Made by a program: the position numbers and the translations under genes. A stretch of DNA of 64,000 nucleotides from contig NZ_JAAZSQ010000010.1 of the NCBI RefSeq assembly GCF_012395835.1, positions 27,896 to 91,895 of the forward strand, written 5' to 3'. Below are positions 16,930 through 25,060 of this stretch, piece by piece; the stretch's first letter is position 1, and every line of letters starts with the position of its first letter. Below the pieces are notes generated by a model that saw only the letters and a list, made by a program, of their open reading frames with translations, was not told where the DNA came from and searched no databases. This stretch comes from Arthrobacter mobilis. Lineage in GTDB: Bacteria > Actinomycetota > Actinomycetes > Actinomycetales > Micrococcaceae.

Positions 16930-18438
16930 ATGTCCGCCGAAATGACCCGGCCGGCCGACCAGCCGGTCCTCGACGAGGATGCCGCGCACCTCGCCTCGCT
17001 GGGCTACTCGTACGACCAGCAGTTCAAGCGCGAGATGACCTTCTGGGGCAACGTGTCCCTGGGCTTTACCTACCTGTCCCCGGTGGTGGGGATCTACTCC
17101 CTGTTCGCGGCCTCGCTGGGCCTGGCCGGACCGCCGATGTTCTGGTCGCTGCTCATCGTGGGTGCGGGCCAGCTGCTGGTGGCCACCGTCTTCGGAGAGA
17201 TCGTTTCAAACTACCCGGTGGCCGGCGGCGTCTACCCCTGGGCCCGCCGCCTGTGGGGCCGCAAGTGGGGCTGGATGAACGGCTGGGTCTACCTGTGCGC
17301 CCTGCTGGTCACCATCGCCAGTGTCTCCTACGGGGCCGGGCCGTTCCTGAGCGCGCTGCTGGGCATGGAAGCCAGCGTGGATTCCACGATCATCGCCGCG
17401 CTGCTGGTGATCCTGGTAGCCACCGTGCTGAACCTGTGCGGCACCAGGATCCTGAACAAGGTGGCCATGCTGGGCCTGCTCGCCGAGCTCGGCGGCGCCC
17501 TCGTCGTCGGCATCTGGCTGATGGTCGCTGCCCGCCAGCACGACCTGGGCGTGCTGTTCCAGAGCTTCGGCGCCGGGGAGGGCGGCGACTACTTCGCCGC
17601 CTTCGCCGCAGCCGGCCTGATCGGCATCTACCAGTACTACGGCTTCGAGGCCTGCGGCGATGTGGCCGAAGAAGTGCCCAGTCCCGGCCGGACCATCCCC
17701 AAGGCCATGCGGATGACCATCTACATCGGCGGTTTCGCGGCCATGTTCGTCTGCCTCTCGCTGATCCTGGCCGTGCCCGATTTCGGCGCGGTGATCTCCG
17801 GCTCCGACGCCGACCCGGTGGGCAGCGTGCTGCTCTCGGCCTTCGGCCCCGTCGGCTTCAAGGTGGTCCTGGCCGTGGTCATGATCTCCTTCGTCTCCTG
17901 CGCCCTGAGCCTGCAGGCGGCCACCAGCCGCCTGGCCTACTCGATGGCCCGCGACGGGATCCTGCCGGCCAGCCGCCTGCTGAGCAAGTTCAGTGAAACC
18001 CGGCACGTGCCGCCGTACGCCCTGCTGGTCGCCGGCCTGGTGCCCGCCCTGATCGTCATCGGCTCCAAGGTGTCCGAGGACGCACTGGTGGCCATCATCT
18101 CCTTTGCCGCCATGGGTATGTACATGGGCTTCCAGATGGTGGTCCTGGCCTCCCTGCGGGCCCGGCTCAAGGGCTGGCAGCCGCGCGGCGCGTTCCAGCT
18201 GGGCAAATGGGGCATCCCGGTCAATATCGCAGCCCTCGTCTGGGGCGTCCTGGGCATGGTCAACATGGCTTGGCCGCGCACCCCCGAGGCCGGCTGGTTT
18301 GTGAACTGGATCGTGCTGATCTCCTCGGTCACCGTGGTGGCCGCCGGGCTGATCTACATGGCCGTCAAAAAGCCCTACCTCAAGGGCGACGCCCCGGCCG
18401 CCGATGCCATTCCGGCAGCCACCTTGCGGGCCCGCTGA
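16930..18438 (+). CDS. APC-superfamily amino acid/amine permease
   Basis: This 502-residue permease has about twelve membrane helices and the APC signature region near the N-terminus (FTYLSPVVGIYSLFAASLG; VFGEIVSNYPVAGGVYPWARRLWG). The aromatic-rich loop YQYYGFEACGDVAEEV in helix 6 is typical of GABA/choline-type APC members. It is the first gene of a plus-strand run leading to P450, ferredoxin, reductase and a gamma-glutamylamine-synthetase-like gene. Uptake of an amine or amino acid that feeds that pathway is likely (inference). The start has AAGGAGATCA before the ATG. Confidence 0.87.
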   Translation: MSAEMTRPADQPVLDEDAAHLASLGYSYDQQFKREMTFWGNVSLGFTYLSPVVGIYSLFAASLGLAGPPMFWSLLIVGAGQLLVATVFGEIVSNYPVAGGVYPWARRLWGRKWGWMNGWVYLCALLVTIASVSYGAGPFLSALLGMEASVDSTIIAALLVILVATVLNLCGTRILNKVAMLGLLAELGGALVVGIWLMVAARQHDLGVLFQSFGAGEGGDYFAAFAAAGLIGIYQYYGFEACGDVAEEVPSPGRTIPKAMRMTIYIGGFAAMFVCLSLILAVPDFGAVISGSDADPVGSVLLSAFGPVGFKVVLAVVMISFVSCALSLQAATSRLAYSMARDGILPASRLLSKFSETRHVPPYALLVAGLVPALIVIGSKVSEDALVAIISFAAMGMYMGFQMVVLASLRARLKGWQPRGAFQLGKWGIPVNIAALVWGVLGMVNMAWPRTPEAGWFVNWIVLISSVTVVAAGLIYMAVKKPYLKGDAPAADAIPAATLRAR

Positions 18439-18504
18439 GCCAGGTCTCCGACCGTTCCACCAAGCACCGTTGATCCACCCAGCAGCACAGAAAAGGTTTC
18501 CTCC

Positions 18505-19713
18505 ATGAGCACACCTGCCATCGAATTGCCAGCCGTTCCCTACCTGGACATCTCCGATCCGTCCTTTGCCATGCAGTCCGAGGCACTGCGCACCGCCCGC
18601 GAGCAGAGCTGGTACGCCCGCACCAATTTCGGGCTGGCGGTGCTGCGCTACGACGAGGTCAGCAAGCTGCTCAAGAGCCCCAAACTCTGCCAGGGCAGCG
18701 CCAAGTGGCCGGCACACAACGGCGTGCACGGCGGCCTGTTCTACGACTGGTGGACGAAGAACCTGCTGGTGCTCGAGGGCGAGGACCACCACCGCATCCG
18801 CCGGCTGCTCAACCCGGCCTTCTCGCCGCGGCTGATCAAGGACCTGGTGCCCCGCTTCCAGGACCTGGCCAACGAACTGATCGACGCCTTCATCGACCAG
18901 GGCGGCTGCGAGTTCATCCGCGACTTCGCCGAGCCGTACGCCACCCGGGTGCTGACCATCCTGCTCGGGATCCCCGAGAGCGAATGGCCGAAGATCGCCC
19001 GGCTGGCCTCCACCGTGGGCCTGGCCCTGGGCGTGACGTTCAAACAGGACCTGGACAAGGTCGAGGCGGCGGTCGCGGAACTCTACGAGTACGCCGAGGA
19101 GCTGATCAAGGACCGCCAGGCCAACCCGGGCGTGGACTTCGTCTCCCGCCTGGTGCTGGCCAGCCGGGATGGGGACCGGCTCAGCGACGAGGAGCTGCGC
19201 AACGCGCTGGTGCTGCTGATCTTCGGCGGCATGGACACCACCCGCAACCAGCTGGGCCTGGCCATGCAGTCCTTTATCCGCAACCCGGAGCAGTGGGAGC
19301 TGCTGGCCCGGCGCCCGGATCTGGGCGGCAAAGCCGTGGAGGAAGTCATGCGGACCAACCCGACCGTCACCTGGGTGACCCGCGAAGCCGTGGAGGACTT
19401 CGAATACCAGGGGCTGTCCATCGAAAAGGGCACCACCGTCCACCTGTTCACCCAGTCCTCCGGCACGGACCCGCGGGCCTTCCCGAACCCGGAGCTGGAC
19501 CTGCTCGGCGAGCACGCCCCGCATTACGGCTTCGGCGGCGGCGTCCACCACTGCCTGGGCCACTTCGTTGCCCGCGCGGACATGAGCGAGGCGCTGCCGC
19601 TGCTGGCCCGCCGCCTGGCCAACCCGCACCTGACCGGCGGGGACGAATGGCTGCCGGACTCGGGCAACACCGGCCCCACGCGCCTGCCCATCGGCTTCAC
19701 CAAGCGCGCCTGA
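18505..19713 (+). CDS. cytochrome P450 monooxygenase, class I bacterial
   Basis: This 402-residue soluble P450 has the I-helix oxygen-binding motif LIFGGMDTTRNQ (about 239-248), the ExxR motif EEVMR (E280-R283) and the haem ligand C350 in YGFGGGVHHCLGHFVAR. It should receive electrons from the 3Fe-4S ferredoxin and reductase encoded next. The order P450, 3Fe-4S ferredoxin, reductase and glutamine-synthetase-like protein matches, as I recall, the mor/pip operons of Mycobacterium (CYP151), which open cyclic secondary amines such as morpholine, piperidine and pyrrolidine. Assignment to CYP151 is inference from context, since identity cannot be measured here. Confidence 0.9.
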   Translation: MSTPAIELPAVPYLDISDPSFAMQSEALRTAREQSWYARTNFGLAVLRYDEVSKLLKSPKLCQGSAKWPAHNGVHGGLFYDWWTKNLLVLEGEDHHRIRRLLNPAFSPRLIKDLVPRFQDLANELIDAFIDQGGCEFIRDFAEPYATRVLTILLGIPESEWPKIARLASTVGLALGVTFKQDLDKVEAAVAELYEYAEELIKDRQANPGVDFVSRLVLASRDGDRLSDEELRNALVLLIFGGMDTTRNQLGLAMQSFIRNPEQWELLARRPDLGGKAVEEVMRTNPTVTWVTREAVEDFEYQGLSIEKGTTVHLFTQSSGTDPRAFPNPELDLLGEHAPHYGFGGGVHHCLGHFVARADMSEALPLLARRLANPHLTGGDEWLPDSGNTGPTRLPIGFTKRA

Positions 19714-19742
19714 CCCACCGATTTCGCGCCTGACCCACCGAT
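19705..19742 (+). repeat. 18-bp tandem duplication at the P450 stop codon
   Basis: The 18-mer CGCGCCTGACCCACCGAT occurs at 19705-19722 and again at 19725-19742, a period of 20 bp. The second copy lies in the P450-ferredoxin gap and repeats the last codon and stop, which looks like a small slippage duplication. Confidence 0.75.
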
Positions 19743-19775
19743 CTAACGACAGCACCACCAGAAAGCAGGACCGTG

Positions 19776-19967
19776 ATGAAGACCATCGATGTGGACCGCA
19801 GCCTCTGCGACAACCACGGCCAGTGCGCCATCGCCGCCCCGGCGGTGTTCCGGATGAATTCCGACGGCGTGCTCGAGTATGAGGAGACGTTCGACGACGC
19901 GCTGCTGGACGAGGTCGAGGAAGCCGTCGACGTCTGCCCGGTGCAGGCCATCTTCCTGAAAGACTGA
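19776..19967 (+). CDS. 3Fe-4S ferredoxin (P450 partner)
   Basis: This 63-residue ferredoxin has three cluster cysteines, C11, C17 and C54, in CDNHGQC and VCPVQAI. Histidine occupies the place of the fourth ligand, the mark of 3Fe-4S ferredoxins that feed actinobacterial P450s. I chose the ATG at 19776 over the GTG at 19773 because GCAGGA (19765-19770) is better spaced for it. It lies between the P450 and the reductase on the same strand and is clearly their electron carrier. Confidence 0.9.
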   Translation: MKTIDVDRSLCDNHGQCAIAAPAVFRMNSDGVLEYEETFDDALLDEVEEAVDVCPVQAIFLKD

Positions 19968-19979
19968 AGGAGCCTGACC

Positions 19980-21221
19980 ATGACGCGCAGGATCATCGTC
20001 GCCGGCGCCTCCCTGGGCGGCCTGCGCGCGGCCGAGCAGCTGCGCGCGGCCGGCTGGGAGGAGGAGATCGTCGTCGTCGGCGACGAGGCCCACCCGCCCT
20101 ACAACCGCCCGCCGCTGTCCAAGGAACTGCTGGCAGCCCCGGGAGGGTTCGACGAAGCCTTGGCCTCGGTGCTGCTGCGGCAGCGCCGGTCCGCCACCGG
20201 CATCCAGTGGCGGCTCGGCGCCGCCGTCGTACGTGCGGACCTGGCGGCCCGCACGCTGACCCTGGCCGGCGGCGGCCAGCTGGCCTGGGACGGCCTGGTC
20301 GCCGCCACCGGACTGCGTCCGGCGCGCGTGCAGGCCCCCGGCCCGCTGCCCGGCCGGCACGTGGTCCGCACCCTCGACGACGCCCTCGGGCTGCACCGGG
20401 AGCTGAAGCCCGGCCTGCGCGCCGTGGTGGTCGGGGCCGGATTCATCGGCTGCGAGGTGGCCGCCACTGCCACCTCGCTGGGCTGCCGCGTCACGCTCAT
20501 CGAAGGCAGCGGCGGCCCGATGGAGCGTCCGCTCGGGGCCCGGCTCAGTGCCGGCGTCCGGCGCTTCCTGCAGGAGCGCGGCATCCACTGCCTTCCCGGG
20601 CAGCGGGTGTCGGCCTTCACCGGCACCGGACGCTGCACCGGCGTACGGCTGGCGGACGGCACCGAGGTGGCCGCCGACGTCGTCATCGAGGCCGTCGGCT
20701 CGCACCCGAACACCGAATGGCTCGACGGCAACGGGCTGGACCTGGCCGACGGCGTGCTCTGCGACGAATGGCTGCGGGCCGTCGGCGCCGGGCAGGCACT
20801 GCCCCATGTCGTGGCCGTCGGGGACCTCGCCCGCTATCCGGACCGGCGCACCGGCACCGGCCCGCGCCGGGTGGAGCACTGGGCCACCCCCGCGGACACC
20901 GCCAAGATCGCCGCGCCCGCCCTGGTCGCCGGAGTCAACGGCACCCCGGTGCCCGAACCGGCAGCACCGCTGCCCTCCTTCTGGACCGATCTCTTCAAGA
21001 TCCGCATCCAGGGCGTGGGCAGTCCCGCGCTCGCTGAACAGACCGAGGTCTTCGAAGGGGACCCGGCCCGGCCCGAGGACGGGGTGGCCCTGGGCTACTA
21101 CCGGGCGGGAAGGCTGATCGGCGCGGTGACCGCCGCCCTGCCCGCCGACAGGCAGCTGCACTACCGCAGGCTCGTCACCGAGGCGGGCCTGCCCGCAGAC
21201 TCCCGGCTGGCCGCCGTCTAA
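19980..21221 (+). CDS. NAD(P)H-ferredoxin reductase, FAD-dependent
   Basis: This 413-residue protein is of the putidaredoxin-reductase/BphA4 type. Two dinucleotide-binding motifs are present: FAD at IVAGASLGGLRAAEQL (5-20) and NAD(P)H at VVVGAGFIGCEVAA (about 149-162). The FAD-contact segment VAVGDLARYPD and a C-terminal reductase domain are also visible. It reduces the adjacent 3Fe-4S ferredoxin with electrons from NAD(P)H. The gene follows the ferredoxin after 12 nt. Confidence 0.9.
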   Translation: MTRRIIVAGASLGGLRAAEQLRAAGWEEEIVVVGDEAHPPYNRPPLSKELLAAPGGFDEALASVLLRQRRSATGIQWRLGAAVVRADLAARTLTLAGGGQLAWDGLVAATGLRPARVQAPGPLPGRHVVRTLDDALGLHRELKPGLRAVVVGAGFIGCEVAATATSLGCRVTLIEGSGGPMERPLGARLSAGVRRFLQERGIHCLPGQRVSAFTGTGRCTGVRLADGTEVAADVVIEAVGSHPNTEWLDGNGLDLADGVLCDEWLRAVGAGQALPHVVAVGDLARYPDRRTGTGPRRVEHWATPADTAKIAAPALVAGVNGTPVPEPAAPLPSFWTDLFKIRIQGVGSPALAEQTEVFEGDPARPEDGVALGYYRAGRLIGAVTAALPADRQLHYRRLVTEAGLPADSRLAAV

Positions 21222-21262
21222 GGCACCGCCGGCACCGAGCACCAAGCAGAAAGAAGACTGAC

Positions 21263-22714
21263 ATGACCCTCACCCCCGTCCGGCCCGAGACGGCCGCCAC
21301 CGACCTGCCGGCCTCCCTCACCGGCGCACTCAGCGACTCGCTGAATGACAACCAAGCCTTCGGCCGCCACCAGGAGCGCAACCTGCGCCCGGAGACGGTG
21401 CGGGACCTGGGCCGGAAGATCGAGGAAGCCGGCGTCGAGTACATCTACTACGCGGTGCCGACCATCGGTTCGCGCATGGTGGCCAAGATGGTTCCGGCGA
21501 ACCACTTCCGCCGCAACCTGCAGAAGGGCATCGCCTTCCACCGCACCGCCCTGTCCGACCTGCAGAACGACCGCTTCGGCAACCTGATCGGCGGCGGCAT
21601 CGAGGCCCGCGAATTCTGGGCACTGCCGGAACCGGAGACCTTCGTGGTGCTGCCCTGGGACACCTCGGTGGCGCGCATCTTCTGCACCGCCTACGAGCCC
21701 CCGCACCTGCCCGGGGTCGGCGGCCGCCCGCTGGCCATCGACACCCGTGCCCTGCTGATCCGCGCCCACGAGGCGTTCACCGCGCGCACCGGCTTCGAGG
21801 TCCGTTCCGGCACCGAGCCGGAGATGACCTGGGAAGGCCAGGGCCTGGAGGTCGTCAAGAAGCCCGGCTCCAGCCCTGCCTACCAGGTGGAGAACCTGGA
21901 ACGGATGCGCCCGATCTACAAGCAGCTGGTCACCTACGCCCGGGCCATGGGCCTGGACATGATCGAGGGCGACTACGAGGACGACGGCCAGATCGAGCTG
22001 AACTGGATGTACGACCGGGTCGAGCACACCTCCGACCGGCTGGTCACCTACCGGCAGATCTGCAAGCAGGTGGCCCGCGAATTCGGCGTCACCGCCAGCT
22101 TCATGCCCAAGCCGTACAACGGCCAGATGGGCAACGGCTGCCACCACAACCTGAGCCTGTGGGACGGGGAGACCAACGTCACCGAGGACGCCGGCCGGGT
22201 GGAACTGCACGTGTCGCAGACCGCGCGGCACGCCATCGGCGGCCTGCTCGCGCACGCCGCCGGCTCGATGGCGGTGATGGCCTCCACTGTCAACTCCTAC
22301 AAGCGCTTCTGGGATGCCGGCCAGTTCGCCCCGAGCCTGGCCAACTGGGGCCTGGACAGCCGCGGCTGCCTGGTCCGCATTTCCTCCAATGGCCGGATGG
22401 AATACCGCGTGCCGGACGCGGCGGTGAACCCGTACCTGTCGCACACCCTGATCATCGCGGCGATGGAGGACGGGCTGGACCGCCGGCTCGATCCGGGCGA
22501 GCCCGACGCCGGCGGACAGGTTGCCGCCGGCGGCCAGCTGCCGCTGACCCTGGGCGATGCCATCGACGCATTCACCGCTGACGGCTACCTGACCTCGGCG
22601 CTGCCGGCGGACCTGGTGGCGATCTACACCCAGCTGAAGCAGGAGGAATGGGCCCGCTACTGCGGGGCCATCACCGAGTGGGACCGCGAAATGTACTGGG
22701 AGACCATCCCGTGA
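21263..22714 (+). CDS. glutamine synthetase-like gamma-glutamylamine synthetase
   Basis: This 483-residue member of the glutamine synthetase superfamily probably joins glutamate to an amine by ATP-driven gamma-glutamylation, like PuuA or IpuC, rather than making glutamine for the cell. Metal and substrate motifs are SGTEPEMTW, EGDYEDDGQIELNW, MGNGCHHNLSLW and RISSNGRMEYRVPDAAVNPYL. The Tyr adenylylation tail of housekeeping GlnA is absent. Its neighbours are a P450 system upstream and two gamma-glutamyl hydrolases downstream. This is the gamma-glutamylation logic of amine catabolism: protect the amine, oxidise, then release. Its stop overlaps the next start (GTGA). Confidence 0.85.
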   Translation: MTLTPVRPETAATDLPASLTGALSDSLNDNQAFGRHQERNLRPETVRDLGRKIEEAGVEYIYYAVPTIGSRMVAKMVPANHFRRNLQKGIAFHRTALSDLQNDRFGNLIGGGIEAREFWALPEPETFVVLPWDTSVARIFCTAYEPPHLPGVGGRPLAIDTRALLIRAHEAFTARTGFEVRSGTEPEMTWEGQGLEVVKKPGSSPAYQVENLERMRPIYKQLVTYARAMGLDMIEGDYEDDGQIELNWMYDRVEHTSDRLVTYRQICKQVAREFGVTASFMPKPYNGQMGNGCHHNLSLWDGETNVTEDAGRVELHVSQTARHAIGGLLAHAAGSMAVMASTVNSYKRFWDAGQFAPSLANWGLDSRGCLVRISSNGRMEYRVPDAAVNPYLSHTLIIAAMEDGLDRRLDPGEPDAGGQVAAGGQLPLTLGDAIDAFTADGYLTSALPADLVAIYTQLKQEEWARYCGAITEWDREMYWETIP

Positions 22715-23436
22715 GCACCTCCGGAACGCTCTCGCCGGGCATCCTGCGCCTGGCCTGCATCGACTCCGAGGCCCCGCCGCTGTTCCACCTGGCCGGCGCC
22801 GGGCCCCGGCGCGGGTACGAACCGGCGGCGGCCGCCCTGGTCGCCTCCGTGCTGGGCCTGCGCGTGGAGTGGGAGTTCATGGCCTGGGACGACATGCTAC
22901 CGGCCGTGCGCGACCACCGCGTGGATGCCGTCTGGTGCGGCCAGGGGATCATCCCCGAGCGCCAGGCGGTGGTGGACTTCACCGAGCCGTATGCGGTCTT
23001 CGACGAGACGGTGCTGGTACGCAAGGGTGATCCGGCCCGGGCGCCGGAGGACCTGGCCGGGTACAAGGTGGCCGCGATCGAAGGCAGCGCCAACATGCGC
23101 CTGGCAGTGACCTTCCCCGGCGCCGAGCCGGTGGCCTTCACCGGCGAGGACGTCTTCGGCGACATGCTCGCTGCGCTGCGCCGCGGCGAGGTGGACGCCA
23201 TGGTGGACGACGACGTCGTCACCGTCCCGCTGGGCGAGGACCCGGCCTACGACGTCGCCTTCACCGTGCGCACCGGCAACCGCTGGGGCATCGGCGTGGC
23301 CAAGGACAACCCGTTCCTGCTCGCCGGACTCAACGCGGCCCTGGCCACGGTGGTCTCGGATGGCCGGCTGGAAAAGGTCTGGGCCGCGTGGATGCCGCAC
23401 CTGCCGTACCCGCTGGGTGAACGGGTGTCCGCATGA
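22711..23436 (+). CDS. family-3 solute-binding-protein fold without signal peptide
   Basis: This 241-residue protein has the bacterial extracellular solute-binding family 3 fold (GYEPAAAALVASVLGLRVEWEFMAWDDMLPAV; DAVWCGQGIIPERQAVVDFTEPY; WGIGVAKDNP). The domain begins almost at residue 10, with no signal sequence or lipobox. No ABC permease or ATPase gene is nearby. The GTG start overlaps the previous stop, and its own stop overlaps the next ATG, so upstream signal-coding sequence is excluded. It is probably a cytoplasmic ligand-binding or enzymatic derivative acting in the amine pathway (inference). Cyclohexadienyl dehydratase is a known enzyme evolved from this fold. Confidence 0.8.
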   Translation: MSTSGTLSPGILRLACIDSEAPPLFHLAGAGPRRGYEPAAAALVASVLGLRVEWEFMAWDDMLPAVRDHRVDAVWCGQGIIPERQAVVDFTEPYAVFDETVLVRKGDPARAPEDLAGYKVAAIEGSANMRLAVTFPGAEPVAFTGEDVFGDMLAALRRGEVDAMVDDDVVTVPLGEDPAYDVAFTVRTGNRWGIGVAKDNPFLLAGLNAALATVVSDGRLEKVWAAWMPHLPYPLGERVSA

Positions 23437-24203
23437 GCCGGCCGCTGATCGGGGTGCCCGGGATGTGGTCCAGCTCGGTCCACGGGCTGCGCTTCGACGG
23501 CGTGGCCGTGGCCGTCCAGGTGCTGCGCAGCATCGCCGCGGCCGGCGGCGAACCGGTGGTCATGTTCCCGGGCAGCACCGACGGCTCCCCGGACAGCATC
23601 ACCGCGCAGCTGGCCCGGTTCGACGCCGTGGTGCTCCCGGGCGGGGCAGACGTCTCCCCGGCGCTGTACGGGGCGGAGCCGGACGAGCACTACTGGCCCG
23701 CGGACTACGAGGGCCAGGACGGGTTCGAGGCGGGCATCATCACCGGCTGCATCGAGGCCGGCGTGCCCCTGCTGGCGATCTGCCGCGGGCTGCAGCTGCT
23801 CAACGTCGGCCGCGGCGGCACCCTCGTCCAGCATCTGGCGCCCGGACCCGTCCAGCACAAGGACGCGCTGCATGCCGTCGAAGTGGCACCGGGTTCCCTG
23901 CTGGCCTCCGTCATCGGCGCGCAGCCGGCCGAGGTGTCCTCCTACCACCACCAGGCGGTGGGGGCGCTCGGCGAGGGCCTGCGCGTCACCGCCACGGCTC
24001 CCGACGGAGTGGTGGAGGCGCTCGAGGTCCCCGGCGTCCCGCTGCTGGCCGTCCAGTGGCATCCGGAGGACACCGCCGCCACCAACCCGGCGGACCACGC
24101 GCTGTTCGAATGGGTGGTCGGGGCCGCGCGGCAGCGGCGCGGGCGGCTGGACCGGGACAGCGCCGCCGGCGGAACGGCCCTGGCCGAGGCGGGCGTGCTG
24201 TGA
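23433..24203 (+). CDS. gamma-glutamyl hydrolase, peptidase C26 (first of pair)
   Basis: This 256-residue PuuD-type hydrolase has the nucleophile in LLAICRGLQLLNVGRGG, the GGADVSP loop and the His/Glu pair in VQWHPEDTAA. It should cleave a gamma-glutamyl amide such as gamma-glutamyl-GABA or gamma-glutamyl-aminovalerate, releasing glutamate and the omega-amino acid. It is translationally coupled at both ends (ATGA with the binding-protein gene, GTGA with the next hydrolase). It differs from the third copy in lacking an N-terminal extension. The split of substrates between the two is unknown. Confidence 0.87.
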   Translation: MSRPLIGVPGMWSSSVHGLRFDGVAVAVQVLRSIAAAGGEPVVMFPGSTDGSPDSITAQLARFDAVVLPGGADVSPALYGAEPDEHYWPADYEGQDGFEAGIITGCIEAGVPLLAICRGLQLLNVGRGGTLVQHLAPGPVQHKDALHAVEVAPGSLLASVIGAQPAEVSSYHHQAVGALGEGLRVTATAPDGVVEALEVPGVPLLAVQWHPEDTAATNPADHALFEWVVGAARQRRGRLDRDSAAGGTALAEAGVL

Positions 24204-25018
24204 GCGCGCTGCGGGTGGAGCCCGCCGAGGTCATTCCCGCCGGGTTCGCGGAGCTGCCGGCCGGCGCGCCGCGGATCGCCGTCGTCGTCTCGCTGACCTT
24301 TCCCGGCATGACAGCGCAGACCCTGGAGCTGATGCGGCGGTTCACCCGGACCGCCTTCGAAGCCCTGCTGGCCGCCGGGGCGCGCGCCGAGCTGGTGGAC
24401 AGCGCCGCGGCGGACCTGCTGCCGCCGGCGGAGCTGGCCGGCTGCGACGGCGTGCTGTTCCTCGGCGGCGGGGACGTGGACGGCGCCCTGTACGGGCACC
24501 ACGGATACGTCCCGAACTCCTACGGCGTGGACCGCCGCGCCGATGAATACTGCCTGGAGCTGATCCGCGGCGTCCTGGACCGGGACCAGCCGCTGCTGGC
24601 CATCTGCCGCGGCTCGCAGCTGCTGAATGTGGCCTGCGGGGGCACCCTGGTCCCGGACCTGGATCCCTGGCAGCTGCACCGCGGCGGGCCGGGGAAGCCG
24701 ATCTTCCTGGACGAGGAGGTCAGTCTGGTACCCGGGTCCCGGATTGCCCGGATCCTGGGCCGCGAACGGGCCACCGTCCGCTCCGGCCACCACCAGGCGG
24801 TGGGCACGGTGGCCCCGGCGCTGGCCGTGGCGGCCGTGGCGGACGACGGCGTGGTGGAGGGCACCGAACACCGGGAGAAGTCCTGGGTTCTCGGCGTGCA
24901 GTGGCATCCGGAGGACTCGGACGGCAGCGCCGGGGACAGGGCACTGCTCTTCGAGGCCTTCGTCGCCCGCTGCGCCGGCCGGCCGGCCCCGGCGGACGCC
25001 CTCGCCCGGACATCCTGA
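24200..25018 (+). CDS. gamma-glutamyl hydrolase, peptidase C26 (second of pair)
   Basis: This 272-residue homologue of the preceding protein is more divergent. The nucleophile cysteine is in LLAICRGSQLLNVACGG, the GGGDVDG loop is present and the catalytic pair is in VQWHPEDSDG. An N-terminal extension of about 25 residues precedes the domain. The GTG start at 24200 overlaps the upstream stop. A tandem pair in one operon suggests different gamma-glutamyl substrates or a heteromer (inference). It ends the plus-strand amine operon at a convergent terminator. Confidence 0.86.
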   Translation: MSALRVEPAEVIPAGFAELPAGAPRIAVVVSLTFPGMTAQTLELMRRFTRTAFEALLAAGARAELVDSAAADLLPPAELAGCDGVLFLGGGDVDGALYGHHGYVPNSYGVDRRADEYCLELIRGVLDRDQPLLAICRGSQLLNVACGGTLVPDLDPWQLHRGGPGKPIFLDEEVSLVPGSRIARILGRERATVRSGHHQAVGTVAPALAVAAVADDGVVEGTEHREKSWVLGVQWHPEDSDGSAGDRALLFEAFVARCAGRPAPADALARTS

Positions 25019-25026
25019 CCGTCGGC

Positions 25027-25060
25027 GCGGGGGTTCAGGACTCTTGTCCTGGACCCCCGC
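25027..25060. terminator. convergent terminator hairpin
   Basis: A 15-bp stem of GCGGGGGTTCAGGAC with GTCCTGGACCCCCGC (one G-T wobble) closes a TCTT loop. It serves the hydrolase operon from the left. From the right it overlaps the last codons of the Cache-protein gene. Confidence 0.7.

Noticed and set aside
21263-22714. Housekeeping glutamine synthetase (glnA)
   Set aside because: It lies in a P450/gamma-glutamyl hydrolase operon, lacks the adenylylation-site tail and resembles PuuA/IpuC-type ligases in context.
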